The notes beneath the pieces were generated by a model. The model saw only the letters and a list, made by a program, of their open reading frames with translations, did not search any database and was not told where the DNA came from. A program made the position numbers and the translations under genes. Below are positions 18,441-30,526 of a stretch of 64,000 nucleotides of DNA, piece by piece (within the stretch, counting starts at the first letter, position 1; each line of letters opens with the position of its first letter). Source of the DNA: Ichthyophthirius multifiliis (taxonomy: Eukaryota > Ciliophora > Oligohymenophorea > Hymenostomatida); the NCBI RefSeq assembly GCF_000220395.1, contig NW_004085876.1, positions 1 through 64,000 of the forward strand, in the 5' to 3' direction.

Positions 18441-20681
18441 ATGAGTTCTAATTAAAACACATAAATAATGAATAATGTTTCATAAGTCAATAAATTTTCA
18501 GAATAAGAGTATTCAAATTATATTGACACTTCAGATGTGGTAATATAACAATACAAAAACTCTAGCGTTTCTGGGTTAGAAAAATACTTTCTTAAAATAG
18601 AGGAATGGCTTGAAACTCCAATTAATAGAGAAGAAAATAAACCATATGTAATAGAAGCAGAAGGTGGTATAGGCAAAAAAGCTTTATTAATAAAATGGAT
18701 GGAATACCATTAATAATTGAAAAATAAAGTAAAAATAATTATATATAAATATAAAAAAAAAAATTATTTATAATTATAATTAATTAATTAAATAAAAAAG
18801 AAATATCCAGATATAATTCTTTCTCATTTTGCTTCTTCTGGGGGAAATAGTAGCAATTATTTTTTTGCAATATACAGATTATTAAATAAACTAAGGGTAA
18901 AAAAAACATAATATAAAATAATAATTTAAATAAATATAAAATAAAAATATTAATTAGGAAGCATTAGATATAGATTAAAAAGTGGAACTTTTAGAAGAAA
19001 AGTTAAGAAAATATTTTTCTTATTGGTTAAACCATTGTAGTGATAAATTAGAAAAACAACTAAAATAAGGAGAAGTAGTATTGTATGACAAAATAATAAT
19101 AATAATAGAAGCAATAGATTAATTTGTAGAATCAACAAGTAACAATAGAGAAGCGAATATTGTTTTTTGGCTTCCTCGTTGTTTTCCTGAAAAAATACGT
19201 GTAATAGTTACATGTGATAAACAATCAAATGCTAATGAATATTTTTAAAGAATAAATTGCAAATTTTTAAAAATGTAATTAGAAGATAACATCGGAAATA
19301 CAATAATTTAACGACATATTTAAAAATAATTATTTATAAATTAAGAATTGAAAGAAAAACATTTAACAATATTAAAAAATTTCGATGAGAAGTGTAAAAA
19401 TCCATAATTTTATAAGATTTTCTTATGTATATATATTCCTTATCCAACTGAAAATATAATTTCTTAATAAGAAATACCAGATGGAACATTCGAAAAGATA
19501 TTTGATAAAATGAATTACGATAATCTTATGAAAGTATAGTCTTATTAAGATTTAATAAACTTTACTTTAGACTTTTTTTCAAATGTTATTATGTAATAAG
19601 AGACTTTTAGAAAACTATTAAGAGTATTCGTTTTAACTTAGAAAGGTTTAACATTAGATGAATTAAAGAAAATAACTGCTATTTCAGTACCAGAATGGAG
19701 AATATTTTTGGCTTTCTTCAAAGTTTTTATTCTTAAATATAAATACTATTGGTAAATGAATAATTTTTCATTAAAAAAAATAATTTAAAATAAATATAAA
19801 ATTGATACTAATGAAGTTAGAAGATTACACGAAGAAATATCGAATGTTTTAGAAAAACATACATCTAATTCTATCCGAAAACTAGAAGAATAAACATATC
19901 ACCTTTTCATGTCCAAAAACTACTTTAAATTAAAAGAAACAATCTCTACTATTGAAAATTTTCTTCTTTTATTCAACCCTAATAATAAATATGATTTATG
20001 CAGATATTGGTAAGCTTTAGAAGAATAAGGATTTGATCCTGTTGGAGAATATAACAAGGCTATAGAAGGTTTCGAAATGCATTATCATCCTTCAAGTTAG
20101 GATGTTTTTAGAATTATTGTTTAAATTTCAAGATTTTTAAAGGAATTTGCAGACTTCGAAACATATAATACTCCTTATTTTAGACATCCGCCTATTAGAG
20201 GAACTTGTGAATAATTAGAAGATATCGGGCTTTTGAGAGAATTAGTAAATTTGTAATTATTTAGTTCAAATGATAAGGCAGAAATTGAAAAAGCAAATGC
20301 TTTAGATAAATAAAAAAAAAATCTAAAATAAAAAATTTAAGAAAAGAAGGAAGCTTTAAAAATATATAAAAAAGGAATATCTTCAAAAACTTTAAAAAGG
20401 TAAGACTACTAAGAAATTAATGAAAAATAAGTTAATTAAGATAAAAATTCAACATAAAGAAAGACTGAAAAGATTTAAATACAAATACTAAGTGAAGTTG
20501 AATCTTTAAATGTTGAAATACCTTGTAATAGAGAAAAATTTAGAAAATATTTTCTTAAGTTAATTTACGAAACTATAAATAATAGTAATAATAAAAGTTA
20601 AGAAGAAACTATAGATTATAATTAAAAAACAATAACATGTTCGGATGAAGAAGAAGAAAGAAATAATAAAGATAAAACAAA
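18441..20681 (+). CDS. Nephrocystin-3-like STAND NTPase domain protein (5' part of a larger gene)
   Basis: Start ATG 18441; introns 18729-18800 and 18897-18957, all in phase. The order of motifs follows the NPHP3/TEP1-type STAND NTPases: P-loop region VIEAEGGIGKKALLIKWMEY (residues about 70-90), then LSHFASSGGNSSN where this family has an HF-G-x-S motif, Walker B-like IIIIIEAIDQF, WLPRCFPEKIRVIVTC, and the downstream LTLDELKKITAISVPEW. Family members are ciliary or scaffold proteins; NPHP3 acts at the inversin compartment. The P-loop Thr/Ser after GK is Lys here, so nucleotide hydrolysis is doubtful. The C-terminal part is a K/E/Q-rich coiled coil. No TGA exists anywhere from 20649 to about 21150, so the reading must continue into the next coding block; a 453-nt intron 20682-21134 joins them in frame. 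Confidence 0.75.
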
Positions 20682-21134
20682 GTAAAAAATATAAATTACA
20701 AATAATATTTAAAATTTTTATGTAATTTTTAAAATAATCTCAATTATATATATATTAAAAAAAAAAAAAAAATTAATTAAATTTAAAAATTAAATTTAAA
20801 TAAAATAAAATATAAATATAAAATATATATATTTATATAAATATATATTAATATATAAATATCTATATAAATATTTATTTTTATTATTTTCACATAATTA
20901 AATTTTTTTAATTTTAAAATTTAATTTATAATATATAGATTATATTTTAGATATTTATACTATATTTTAATGCCAATTAAATATCATTTTTTATTACATT
21001 ATATATAAATATTTATCTTTAATATAATATATATATGTAAATATAAGTTGTTTTATATAAATTATTTTATTTATTTTTATTTATTTTTTATCTAATATAA
21101 ATAATTTAATTTGTAATATTTTTTATAAATATAG
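20682..21134 (+). other. Predicted 453-nt intron joining STAND and coiled-coil exons
   Basis: Begins GTAAAAAAT and ends ATATAG. It is nearly pure A/T, contains no TGA in any frame, and its length is a multiple of three. Splicing keeps the reading frame (phase 2). Confidence 0.55.
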
Positions 21135-23172
21135 TGCTTTAATGTCTTAATTTGATATTTAATATGCTGAACAAAATGCATTAACTATGTAAAAATTAAA
21201 AGAATGCTTTTATCTTAGAGAAAGATCACCAAGTAATTATTATTATAAAAGATGGTTATGGATATAATTTCCTTGGGCTTGTTTATCTTTAGAATGTGAT
21301 TATAGTGCTAAACTTAAAGAATGTTTTTCATCTCCTATTGAATATATGAGTGTTAAAAAAGAAAATGAGTTTACTAAATAAGCGTTAAAAATAGCTATTG
21401 AAGCTAAATTGAAAAAATAAATAATGTATTAAAAACAAGATATTGTATTACAATAATAATAATAGGAAATATCATCTTTCTTTCCTTAAATAAAAGAAAG
21501 AAAATCAATAAATATTCCTCAAAATAATATGTCATATAGGACTTAAAAATCCTAAAAATCAAGCATATCTTTAGGTAAATCAGTTTTTATGATAACTTAA
21601 TAATATCTAAATTAAAACAATTTAAATAAGCAATTAGAAAAGAATTTCAAAACCATCGAACATATTAGTATTAATAATAACAATGTTAATACTTCTTCTA
21701 TTGAAAATATGTCAAGATTATTGGAAAAAAGTAAAGTTATGAAAGATAAAACAGTTTAAAATTTTGATCCTTTAAGGATGGTTTAGAATTCTTAGAATAT
21801 TTCTTCTGTACTACCTAGAATTAAAAATGAAATAATTAATCATTCTAATAAAGAATTAATTTTATTAGAAAGCTAGGCTCATAATATGAAAATTGAATTA
21901 GATATTATATCGAATGATAATAGAAATTTAGCTAAAAAATTAAAATAAATGAGTATATTGCAAGAAAATTAATAAAAATATGGAGTTAATCCTGAAAAAG
22001 TAAACTTCGCTTAAGCATAAGTAATGGATTATGAAATCAATATATCGAAAGCTGAAGAAGATTATTTGACTTGCTTATTAACTATTTCTAGATTGAAAGG
22101 GATTTTGAAAATTTGTGATAATAATAAATAATAGAATGAGGATTATATTCGAAATTTGAATTTCTTGTTAAATAATTTTAAAAAAATAATTAGATGGGAA
22201 TAAGAAGATATTAAAGAAAGTTTGGAAAAAATTAATACTTTGTAAAGAATTAATAAAGAATATTAAGAAGTCTTTAATGAAAAAATAGAATCTTAAAAAA
22301 AATTAATGGAATAAATTAAATAATAGGTTCGTGGAAAAGAAATTTTCGACTAAAATTTCGCTAATACAGATAGTTTAATTGAATAATCGGCTTTGGTTTA
22401 ACAAGGAAAATTAAGATAAGATCAATAAGGACATGATTAAAATAAAAAAATGAAATAAAATATGAGTTAGATAGAAAAAAACTCTAAAATTATTTAAGAA
22501 TAACATGATAGATTGTTAGAAAAATACGAAAAACTTAAAGAAGTATTAGATATATCAAACCCTAACTATTAAAGTTTATTTTAATTTAAAAAATTTGTCG
22601 CTGATTGTGAAAAAAAGAATGAGTTTAAGAGTATATTATTATCAAGGTAAAATATTATTAATAATTTGAAATAAAGATTATAGATTAAATAAGATTATTT
22701 GAAAACTGTTTTAAAAGCTAATAATATTGCAGAAGATAAAGAAAAAGATTTTGAAGAATAATTTAGTAATTAAGATAATTAAAATGAAGAAGAAAATGAT
22801 AAAAAAAATGATGTTCATTTCAAAATTATAGATCTTTAAAATCAATAAGAGACTAAAATTAGATTGTTACATAAATTATAAATGGTAAGACTACATTCCT
22901 ATATGGTTGTGGGTACTATTTAGAAAAAATTGGCTATTAAATAGGCTAGTAATGTATAGGATACTATTGAATTTGGAGAAGATGAGATTATTATGAGCTT
23001 GGATGAAAAAATGGCACTTATTAAAGAAAAACTACCTATTGAAGAATTCTAATTGTTTAATGAAAGTAAGTATGATTTTACTAATATTTATAAAGTTATT
23101 TCGGGAAATATTAGAATTAATAGAGATAATAGTTTACTTAGTAATAATGATGAAGAAAAATTTACTGAATGA
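21135..23172 (+). CDS. Coiled-coil protein, likely 3' exon of the STAND NTPase gene
   Basis: An uninterrupted frame from ATG 21142 to TGA 23170-23172 would give 676 residues by itself. The N-terminal segment is Trp/Cys/Tyr-rich (KRWLWIQFPWACLSLECDY), then a long E/K/Q/N-rich coiled coil, with a conserved-looking LHSYMVVGTIQKKLAIKQ near the end. It resembles axonemal or basal-body coiled-coil proteins in composition, but I cannot assign a family. Either it has its own start at 21142, or it is the last exon of the preceding gene (joined as ...ACA AAT GCT TTA ATG...), which is favoured because the upstream block has no stop codon of its own. Combined length would be 1381 residues. Confidence 0.8.
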
Positions 23173-23440
23173 TAATATTATATTTTTATATATAAGCCCT
23201 CATTTTATTTTTTTTATCAATTTTTTTAAAAATAAATATTTTTTATTTTATATTAGTTAAATTATTTTATTTATATCTTTTATTAACAAAAATTTGATTA
23301 ATAAATAAATAATTATATATATATATTATTTTTTAAACAAAAAAAGAACAAAAAAATAATAAGCTAAAAAATATACAAAAGATTATTAAATATAATACAT
23401 TTAATTAAAAAAATAAAAAATATTAAAAGGAAAAAAAAAA

Positions 23441-23859
23441 ATGTCTTCAGTACCATTAAAAAATTTAGACAAAGTCACAAAATCTCATTTAGCCGCCACA
23501 TATGCAGCACTTATTCTTCACGATGAAGGATTAAATATAAATGGATAAAAAATTTTAGATTTAATAAATGCTGCAGGTGTTAAAGATTTTGAGAAATTCT
23601 ATGCTAAATTATACGCAAGCAATCTCAATAACGCCAGTATTGAATAAGCAATTTCTACTGGAGGTGCTGGAGCTTCAAGTGCCCCAGTAACTGCTTAAAC
23701 TTCTGCTCCCGTTGAAGCTAAAAAAGAAGAAAAAAAAGCTGGTAACTTTATATTAAATTATTTATTTTATTAATTTAAAATTAAAAAATAGAAGCTAAAA
23801 AGGAAGAACCCAAAAAAGAAGAAGAAGAAGATTACGATATGGGAGATCTTTTCGGTTGA
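23441..23859 (+). CDS. RPLP1: 60S acidic ribosomal protein P1 (P-stalk)
   Basis: 122 residues, normal for P1. Start ATG 23441; one intron 23742-23791 (50 nt, phase 1); stop TGA 23857-23859. The N-terminal helical dimerisation domain (YAALILHDEGLNINGQKI, INAAGV) is followed by an Ala/Gly/Ser hinge, a Lys/Glu region and the acidic tail EEEEDYDMGDLFG, the universal P-protein end that recruits translation factors. The coding block is noticeably richer in G/C than its surroundings, as expected for a highly expressed gene. AG-rich leader directly before the ATG. Confidence 0.97.
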
Positions 23860-25755
23860 TTACTTTTTTATTTTCACTTAAAAAAAATGGAAAGAAATAA
23901 TAAATGGTTAATTATAGATTTATATAAAGTTTTTTAGTTAAAAAAGTTTATTCTTATTTCTGTTTTTTTTATATAATTATTATTACATTTATATTTTTTT
24001 GTGCATGTATCGAAAATGTAGGCTTTTATTTAAATTAGTTAATAATATTAGTATATATACTTTTAATTTATTTTTTATATTTATATTTTTGAAAAATCTT
24101 ATTTAAAAATTGAAAAGATATTCTTAATAAAAATTCAAATATAATTTATTTATATAAAATAAAACATTTTTTTTTTTAAAAAAAAAAATCATAAATATAA
24201 AATCATTATTTTATTAAGAAGTTTTTGATATAAAATACTTTCAATGTATTTTAATTTTTATTTAATAATTAAAATAATAATTATATTTTAATAAAGTAAA
24301 ATAATAAATATATATAACAATATTTATAATATATATAAAAAGATTAAATATTATTTATACTAAGTTTTTATTTTTATTTTTTTTTAAAAAAAATTATTTA
24401 GAATAATCAAAAAACTAATACTAAGATTATTCAAAGATTTATTTTTACTCAAAATAATATAATATATTAATATATTTATATTAATTATTATATGTTTTAT
24501 AAATTTACTTTATAAATAATAACTTAATATCTATTTTACTTTTATAAAAATAAAAATATATTTAACACTCAATAAATACATTGAAAATAAATAATAAATA
24601 ATGTGTAAAGTTAATAACTTAAATAATAATCATATAAACTACTTTCTATTTATTATTTCATATATTACGACGAGTAATTAAAAGGCTATTTTTACACAAA
24701 TAACTAAAAATCATAATATATTTATTCAATATGGAAATTTTTAATCAAGTATAGTTGGAAATTTTATATTTGGTCTTTTAAATTAATTTGAATATAAATA
24801 TAAATATTTCGAATAATATATAGATATTTTTGTTTTTTGACAAAATTTAGTAGTTAGATTTATCACATAATATTAAATTAAAGTTTATATAATGTACTTT
24901 TGAAATATTATTTGGAATAATATTACGTATTGAATCTTTAAATTTAGGTATTAATATAAGAAATAGTTTATATAAATATAAGTAAAATTAATAATTAAAT
25001 TTTAATAAGAATATATAAATTTAATATACTTTAAACATATTAAAAGAAAAACGTTAAAAAAATATATTTTTTTTTATCTTAAGTTTTATTATTTGAAATT
25101 TCAGCGGATTATCATTTATTTTTAATAATAATTTAAATTTTTAATTAAACCTGTTGAAGATATTCATAATATTCATAGATATTTTCTTTATGACTTTCTA
25201 ATTTCAAAAATTAAAAAGTTTTTGAGTAATTTTAATTACTGGATTTTTAAATAAAAATTGAATTTCTAATAATTATTGATATTCTATTAATTTTGGAATT
25301 ATGGGATGCTTATCTAGTTTATCATCCTGTTTAAATAAAAGTATATAAAATTATAAAGTTCATATTGGTAAAGCTTGTTTTTACAATTTATCTACTTTGT
25401 GTTTATATTTGCATAGGGTTATCAATTATTAAATTTAAAATTGATTAATAAATATATATATTTTTTAAATGTTTATATGAGTTTAAAATTTTGAATATTA
25501 ATTGTAAACTTTTATATAAAATTTAGTTACTTATAAATTTTATTATGAATAAATAATATTATAAATTAAAATAATGTATAAAAAGTAGAATAATATCTTA
25601 TTATTATTTTAAATGAATATTAATATAAAAATTTATTTATAAATTATTCATTCTTGGTATAATAATAGATAACATTAATATTAAATATTTTTATTTACAA
25701 TCAATTTTATTTTATTAAATTCCATATAAAATAAACAGATTTTTTAAAAAATAAT
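23860..25755. other. Intergenic, contains a broken UTP3/SAS10-like fragment
   Basis: AT-rich. Apart from the minus-strand fragment at 25150-25420 nothing gene-like is seen. The interval 24640-24800 has slightly more G/C but no sustained frame. Confidence 0.5.
25150..25420 (-). pseudogene. UTP3/SAS10/neuroguidin-like fragment, interrupted
   Basis: On the minus strand I read KVDKLQKQALPI, a TGA, then TLQFYILLFKQ, DDKLDKHPIIPKLIEYQQLL and, after a one-base shift, KLESHKENIYEYYEYLQQ. This resembles the Sas10/Utp3/C1D family pattern (a Leu-rich segment with FYLLLK, then HPVI-x-RLV-x-YRxLLE), whose members act in 18S rRNA processing. The TGA falls where the family often has Cys. No start, and no downstream or upstream continuation was found. 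I infer a decayed copy; an unrecognised gene with small exons is the alternative. Confidence 0.35.
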
Positions 25756-27114
25756 ATGAAATAAAAAAAAGGGTATTACGCATATGAAAACGAAGACTTA
25801 TAAAATTAGAATGATATCGATTTATAATGTAAAAAAAATTAACTAAGTAAATGCATTTTTAAAAATATTAAATAAAAGTAAAAAATTAGCATGAAAATAA
25901 TGATAAATAAAATGAAAAAAAATATAAATATATCCCACTAAACAAAAAAAAGAATCTAATAACGCTAACATAATAGTGACTTAAAATGCATCGATTCCAA
26001 CAGTTAATAGTTCTAATGATTTAGACTAATAAAAATTGCAGATAATGATAGACAAAGTAAAGGCAAAAACTTAAAAACAAGTTGTGCCTGCCCCTTAAGC
26101 AACTCCTATAGATAAAAAAAAAAAAAAATTCAATTTGATTAATTTAGATAAAATCGAATTTCACCAAAACAAAATCAATGTTAATATTTTAGCAAAAAAT
26201 AATAATAGTAAAAATAAGAAGGCTAATAGGATATAGAAAAAAGATTATCAAATTAAAATAGAAATGGATAACAATAAAAAAAACACTATAAAGTAAATAA
26301 TTAAAATACATAAAAAAATATAAATAAAAATGCTGAATATGATTATGAAACTATAAAGATTTTAGATATAGAATAATGTATAGAATTATTTTGCGATTCT
26401 ACAGTTTTAATATTAAATTCATATGAATTATAATTAAAGGAATCATATTTATAACATATAATAAAGAAAATAAGAGATGCTAATACTATTTAATATGGGA
26501 ATCTAAAAATTTAAAATAATTGTAATTTATTTAGTGAAAATTTTATATTTAACAGTATTATTTATTCTCTTAAAAAAATTAATTATACTTTTAGTTACGA
26601 AGAAATTTCAGATGTTTATAGTGTTTAATGTAGTGATTATGTACATTTTAATTTATTATATAAAATGAAAAAGTCAGTATTTATACTCTGCTTAATTTTT
26701 GTATTATAAATAATTAATTTTGTAATCAAGTTTTTGAGTGTTTATTACTAAAATAGTGCTTTTCTTTTTATTAATTTTTTAATGGTTTTTTAAGTTTATA
26801 GTTTACTTTATTATTGTTTAGGTTTGGTAAAATGTAATATTATTTAAATCAAAAAAGGAATTTCTTTAAATTAATTATATTTAATTATAAATGCTATAAT
26901 TTTTATTTCTGAGTGTATAATTATAGATTAATATAGTAATTTATTAGATTTTTAAAATATTTTTAATTAGTTTAGTGTATTATAATTTTATATTTACGTT
27001 TTATTATTTTTTATTTAAGCTTGCTTATGTATATATTTCGATAATATTAATGAAAAAACTGTTTTTGATATTATTAAAATTATTAATATTGTTAGTGACG
27101 AAAGTTTATAATGA
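25756..27114 (+). CDS. Membrane protein with four C-terminal helices, family unknown
   Basis: Start ATG 25756, stop TGA 27112-27114, about 417 residues. A likely 106-nt intron, 25847-25952, joins MKQKKGYYAYENEDLQ... to SNNANIIVTQNASIPTVN. The N-terminal half is hydrophilic and Gln/Asn/Lys-rich. One base appears to be missing in the A-rich stretch 26312-26330, after which the frame reads NAEYDYETIKILDIEQCIEL. The C-terminal half has four hydrophobic segments: SVFILCLIFVLQIINFVI, AFLFINFLMVFQVYSLLYYC, LYLIINAIIFISECIII and VLQFYIYVLLFFIQACLCIY. It overlaps nothing and is 193 bp upstream of the TRAPPC13 gene. I do not recognise the family. Confidence 0.6.
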
Positions 27115-27307
27115 TTTTAAATTTCTATTCTTTTAAAAATAATATTATATAATATAATTATTAACTTTATATTATATTGTTTTAATAATTATTAAAATAA
27201 ATTTATTTTTTTTAGTTTTATTTTAAATATATATTAAAATTGTACTTTAAATTTAATTTAAAAAATTATATAATTAATATTTTATTTATTTAGTATTTTT
27301 TATTAAA

Positions 27308-28935
27308 ATGGATTAAGATTTTTTCGAAATAAAAAATTATCGTTTGATTTAAATTTCAAAATAATAAAAGGAACAATTAGATTAAAAACATCCGCTTTAA
27401 TTTTAATCAATTTAAAATTAAGAATTAATATAATATTGTGATGAATATTTTTAATGTACTGAAGATTTCGGGTTTATATTAAATAAAATAAATTATTTTT
27501 CAATAAAAATCATATAAACAGTAAAGTATGGGTAGGAGATAAAGTAAGAGCTATGGCTTCAATAAAATATAAAGGATAATAATTATTAGAATATGTGTAA
27601 GTTGATGTAACTATATTCTATTTATATATATTTTTAAAAAAATATTAAGCTCTAAGTATGCTTAGAAGATAAAAATCTGTAATTTTACATGAAGTAGTAA
27701 GACAATAAAATTTAAAAGAAAAAGATCAAATAAAACTTCCTTTTTAATGTAATATTGAAGATTAATAATAGCATTTGTTTGTATTTAAAATTACTTATAA
27801 GTATAAACCATTTATATAAAATACATAAAATACATAATTGATGCCTGAATTAGAAAAAACAAAAAATATAGAATTTCTCCTAAACTTCCATTTTAAATAG
27901 AATATTTATTGGCAACATAAATGGTACTTTAGAATAAAATCCATTATTATTATTTTTTTTAAAAAATAGGCGCCTATATATTATATATAATATTCAATAT
28001 TGAATAAAGTCGATTAAGTATTTTAAATTAAAAACCTTAATTTTATGCCCGAAAATCCTTTTGAAGCATAAAAAATAACATATAACAACAATGTACAAAC
28101 AATAACTCTTAAATAAACAGAACAAGAAAAATTTATAATTAAAATAGAAGTGAAGGCAAATTAAATAGAAACATACAAATAATTATAGAAAGAAAAAAAT
28201 AAGAAATTAAATTTAGGAAGCATATTTATAGAATGGGGAGAATGCGGAGTTTATGTTGGTTCCCCAGTGGAATTATAATTAAACAGTAATGATATTGAAA
28301 TTGAAATTATTTAAAGACCTATTATTATTGTTAAATAAGTAGAGAAAATCTAATTAAGAATTCAAAATATTACAAGAAATCTTGCTAAATATAGAGTTTA
28401 TTTAAAAGATTAAGATATGGATGGAATTAAAATTGCTGGTTTAGAAAATACAGTAAAAAAAAACATATTATTTTATTTAAAAAACAAATGTAAAATATAA
28501 TATGTTTAGTTAGTTAATTTTACAAATGAAAATTTAGAATTTTTTGATTTAGGAGTTTATTTAATGCCTTTATAACCTGGCATATAATGTATTAAAGGAT
28601 TGAACTTTTATGATGAAAGCAAAAAATAGCTTTGCTAATATAATAATAATTTATATGTTTTAGTTTAGAAAGAAGGTTAGAATTTTATAATTAATAATGA
28701 AAATAATGGCGATGATATTATTGATTATTTTGCAGATGATAATCAAAATTAATCTGAAATTCAAAACTAATAATAATCTGAAAGTCAAAATTAATAATAA
28801 TCTTTATTAGATTAAAAACCTTAAGAAATTGCTTTTGATGATTTACTTGATTTTAATGATTTAAATAATAATCATAATGCAAATAATTTAAATAATAATA
28901 ATGGTATGAATTATTAAAATATTGATTTAATATGA
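27308..28935 (+). CDS. TRAPP complex subunit 13 homologue
   Basis: Start ATG 27308, stop TGA 28933-28935, 511 residues. TRAPPC13 is a metazoan TRAPPIII-associated subunit with Ig-like folds that works in ER-Golgi and autophagy vesicle tethering. After removing introns 27472-27521 (50 nt) and 27607-27649 (43 nt), the N-terminal half reads FGKVWVGDKVRAMASI...EYVQVDLQ, matching the family pattern FGNIFLGETFSSYIS...VKADLQ; then SVILHEVV (family: VIHHEV) and HLFVFKITYKYK. Near the C-terminus LQPGIQCIKGLNFYDESKK matches the family's LQSISGLRLTDTFLKR. One base is missing at the A run 27671-27675. Total length is a multiple of three only with that base. The last 60 residues are Asn/Gln-rich and acidic, beyond the family's usual end. 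Confidence 0.75.
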
Positions 28936-29561
28936 TTTAAATTAATTATATTTTAAAATATAGATGTTTATCTATAAATAAGATAATAAATTACATTATC
29001 ATTTATGAATGATTATTTTTTATATAATTTTGTATTTGGAATTTATTATTACACATATATTAATATAAGCATAATTTTTATTTAAATTTAATATTATTAA
29101 TAATTTTTATTAAAAATTAAATAAAATTTTCAAAAATAAATTAAATTTGTATAATAATACAATAAATTTATAAAATAAATAATAATTTAAATTTATTTTT
29201 TATAGTATTAAAAGTTTATAATAAATTAAATATATAACACTTTTAACCTACATTTATTCATTCATTTATATAAAAAAAATATTTTTTATTTTAAGAAAAA
29301 ATTTTACTTTATAATAAAAAAATTAAAAGCATATAAATCAAATTTTATAAAAAATATTATAATAAACTAGCATATTAATTTTAATATTTTATTTTAATTA
29401 TTAATAGATATAAAAAATATATTATTTTTTTTCTAAACCAATTCCCCGTGCCGGTTTAATTAAAAAAAATATCCATATATTTGAATTAGTTACAAATAAA
29501 ATATAAATATGAATAAATTTTAGTGAAAATCCTCTAATTTTATTCCAAAAAAACTATTTAA
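28936..29561. other. Intergenic with a short G/C island
   Basis: AT-rich apart from a small island at 29428-29456 (AACCAATTCCCCGTGCCGG). On the minus strand the island reads KPARGIGLEK, but the surrounding frame looks like an antisense shadow; its meaning is unclear. Confidence 0.4.
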
Positions 29562-30526
29562 ATGTCACTCCTTAAGGTTAATTAGACAGAAAAATAATTA
29601 AATTTTTCTCTTCCTTTTTATCTTTTAAATCATAAATGCAATGCGTATGTATTTCATATCTTTTACCAAAATCAATGTCTAAAATATTGCCCTGTTACTT
29701 TTTTTGAAAATCCTTTAGGGACATAATATTCTCTAATTATGATGGAAATCGTTTAAAGTGTAAATCAGTAAATATTTGTTTAAATTGTAAGGAATTTTAT
29801 TATCTCTAAAATGGTGATTTGTGTTCAAAATTTTAACCTAAAGAAGTTTTATATAATTGAAGATATTTTCCAAAATGTTACCATAGATGTTCCATATTGG
29901 GGTTATAAAGGTACCGAATAGATAGATTTTATAGAAGAGCTTTTATATATAGAATAAGATGCTTTGGCTTTAATTATTTATGTAGCCAGTTTGGTATATC
30001 GTCATGTATCTTACTTTATAATATGGATATTAAAGATGTTATTATTAATAAGAGAAAGAAAGCGATTTTATATTAAAAAAATTGAAACCGTAAAGAAAAT
30101 AAAACTAAAAAAGTAATTTTAAAATTTAGAAGAGCTTTTAAATTTCATCCAACTTAAATTTAATGAATTAAGTAGTAATTTTTAATACTAAAATTAATTT
30201 AGAAAACAATTAAGTGAATTAAAAAAAAATGGCTTAAATTTAAGATTATTAATGTTTAAAATATTTATAATATTAATTAAGTTACGGCTTTAAATTTAAA
30301 ATTCTAACAATTGTTAAAATTAAGATTTTAATAATGGGTTAAATTTTAGAAAATATAGATTAAGGTTTTTATTAATAATAAAATTTTATATTTTATAATA
30401 ATTTTTAGATTAATAATCCTCATAAAGGCAAATTATTTTTAAAGATATGTCAGATTAGTAAGATTATAATAATTAATATGCTTTAAAGAAATAAGTAGCT
30501 AGATATGATTCTATGGTTCTTTGAAA
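29562..30526 (+). pseudogene. Cysteine-rich (growth-factor-receptor-like) membrane protein, frame-damaged
   Basis: From an ATG near 29562 a frame stays open to TGA 30524-30526 (about 320 codons). It begins with NHKCNAYVFHIFYQNQCLKY followed by CPVTFFENPLGT, typical of ciliate cysteine-rich repeats. Between about 29730 and 29850 the convincing frame is a different one: LKCKSVNICLNCKEFYYLQN then GDLC. After that the first frame resumes with a hydrophobic segment (LALIIYVASLVY, FIIWILKMLLLI), a basic stretch RERKRF and a hydrophilic tail. A pair of compensating one-base errors would give one extracellular Cys-rich, one-pass membrane protein. The minus strand is also open here but its hydrophobic run mirrors the plus-strand Lys-rich tail. 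No signal peptide was found, so the 5' end may be missing. Confidence 0.4.

Noticed and set aside
25944-25951. Missing A in an A8 run of the membrane-protein gene
   Set aside because: A 106-nt intron 25847-25952 restores the frame without invoking an error.
27472-27521. Missing base at an A run near 27505 in the TRAPPC13 gene
   Set aside because: A 50-nt GT...AG intron at 27472-27521 explains the shift and gives better alignment to the family (FGKVWVGDKV).
29425-30150. Long minus-strand open frame opposite the cysteine-rich gene
   Set aside because: It is uninterrupted, but its hydrophobic run is what antisense of the plus-strand Lys-rich tail gives, and the plus strand has family-like cysteine spacing. 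Not fully excluded.
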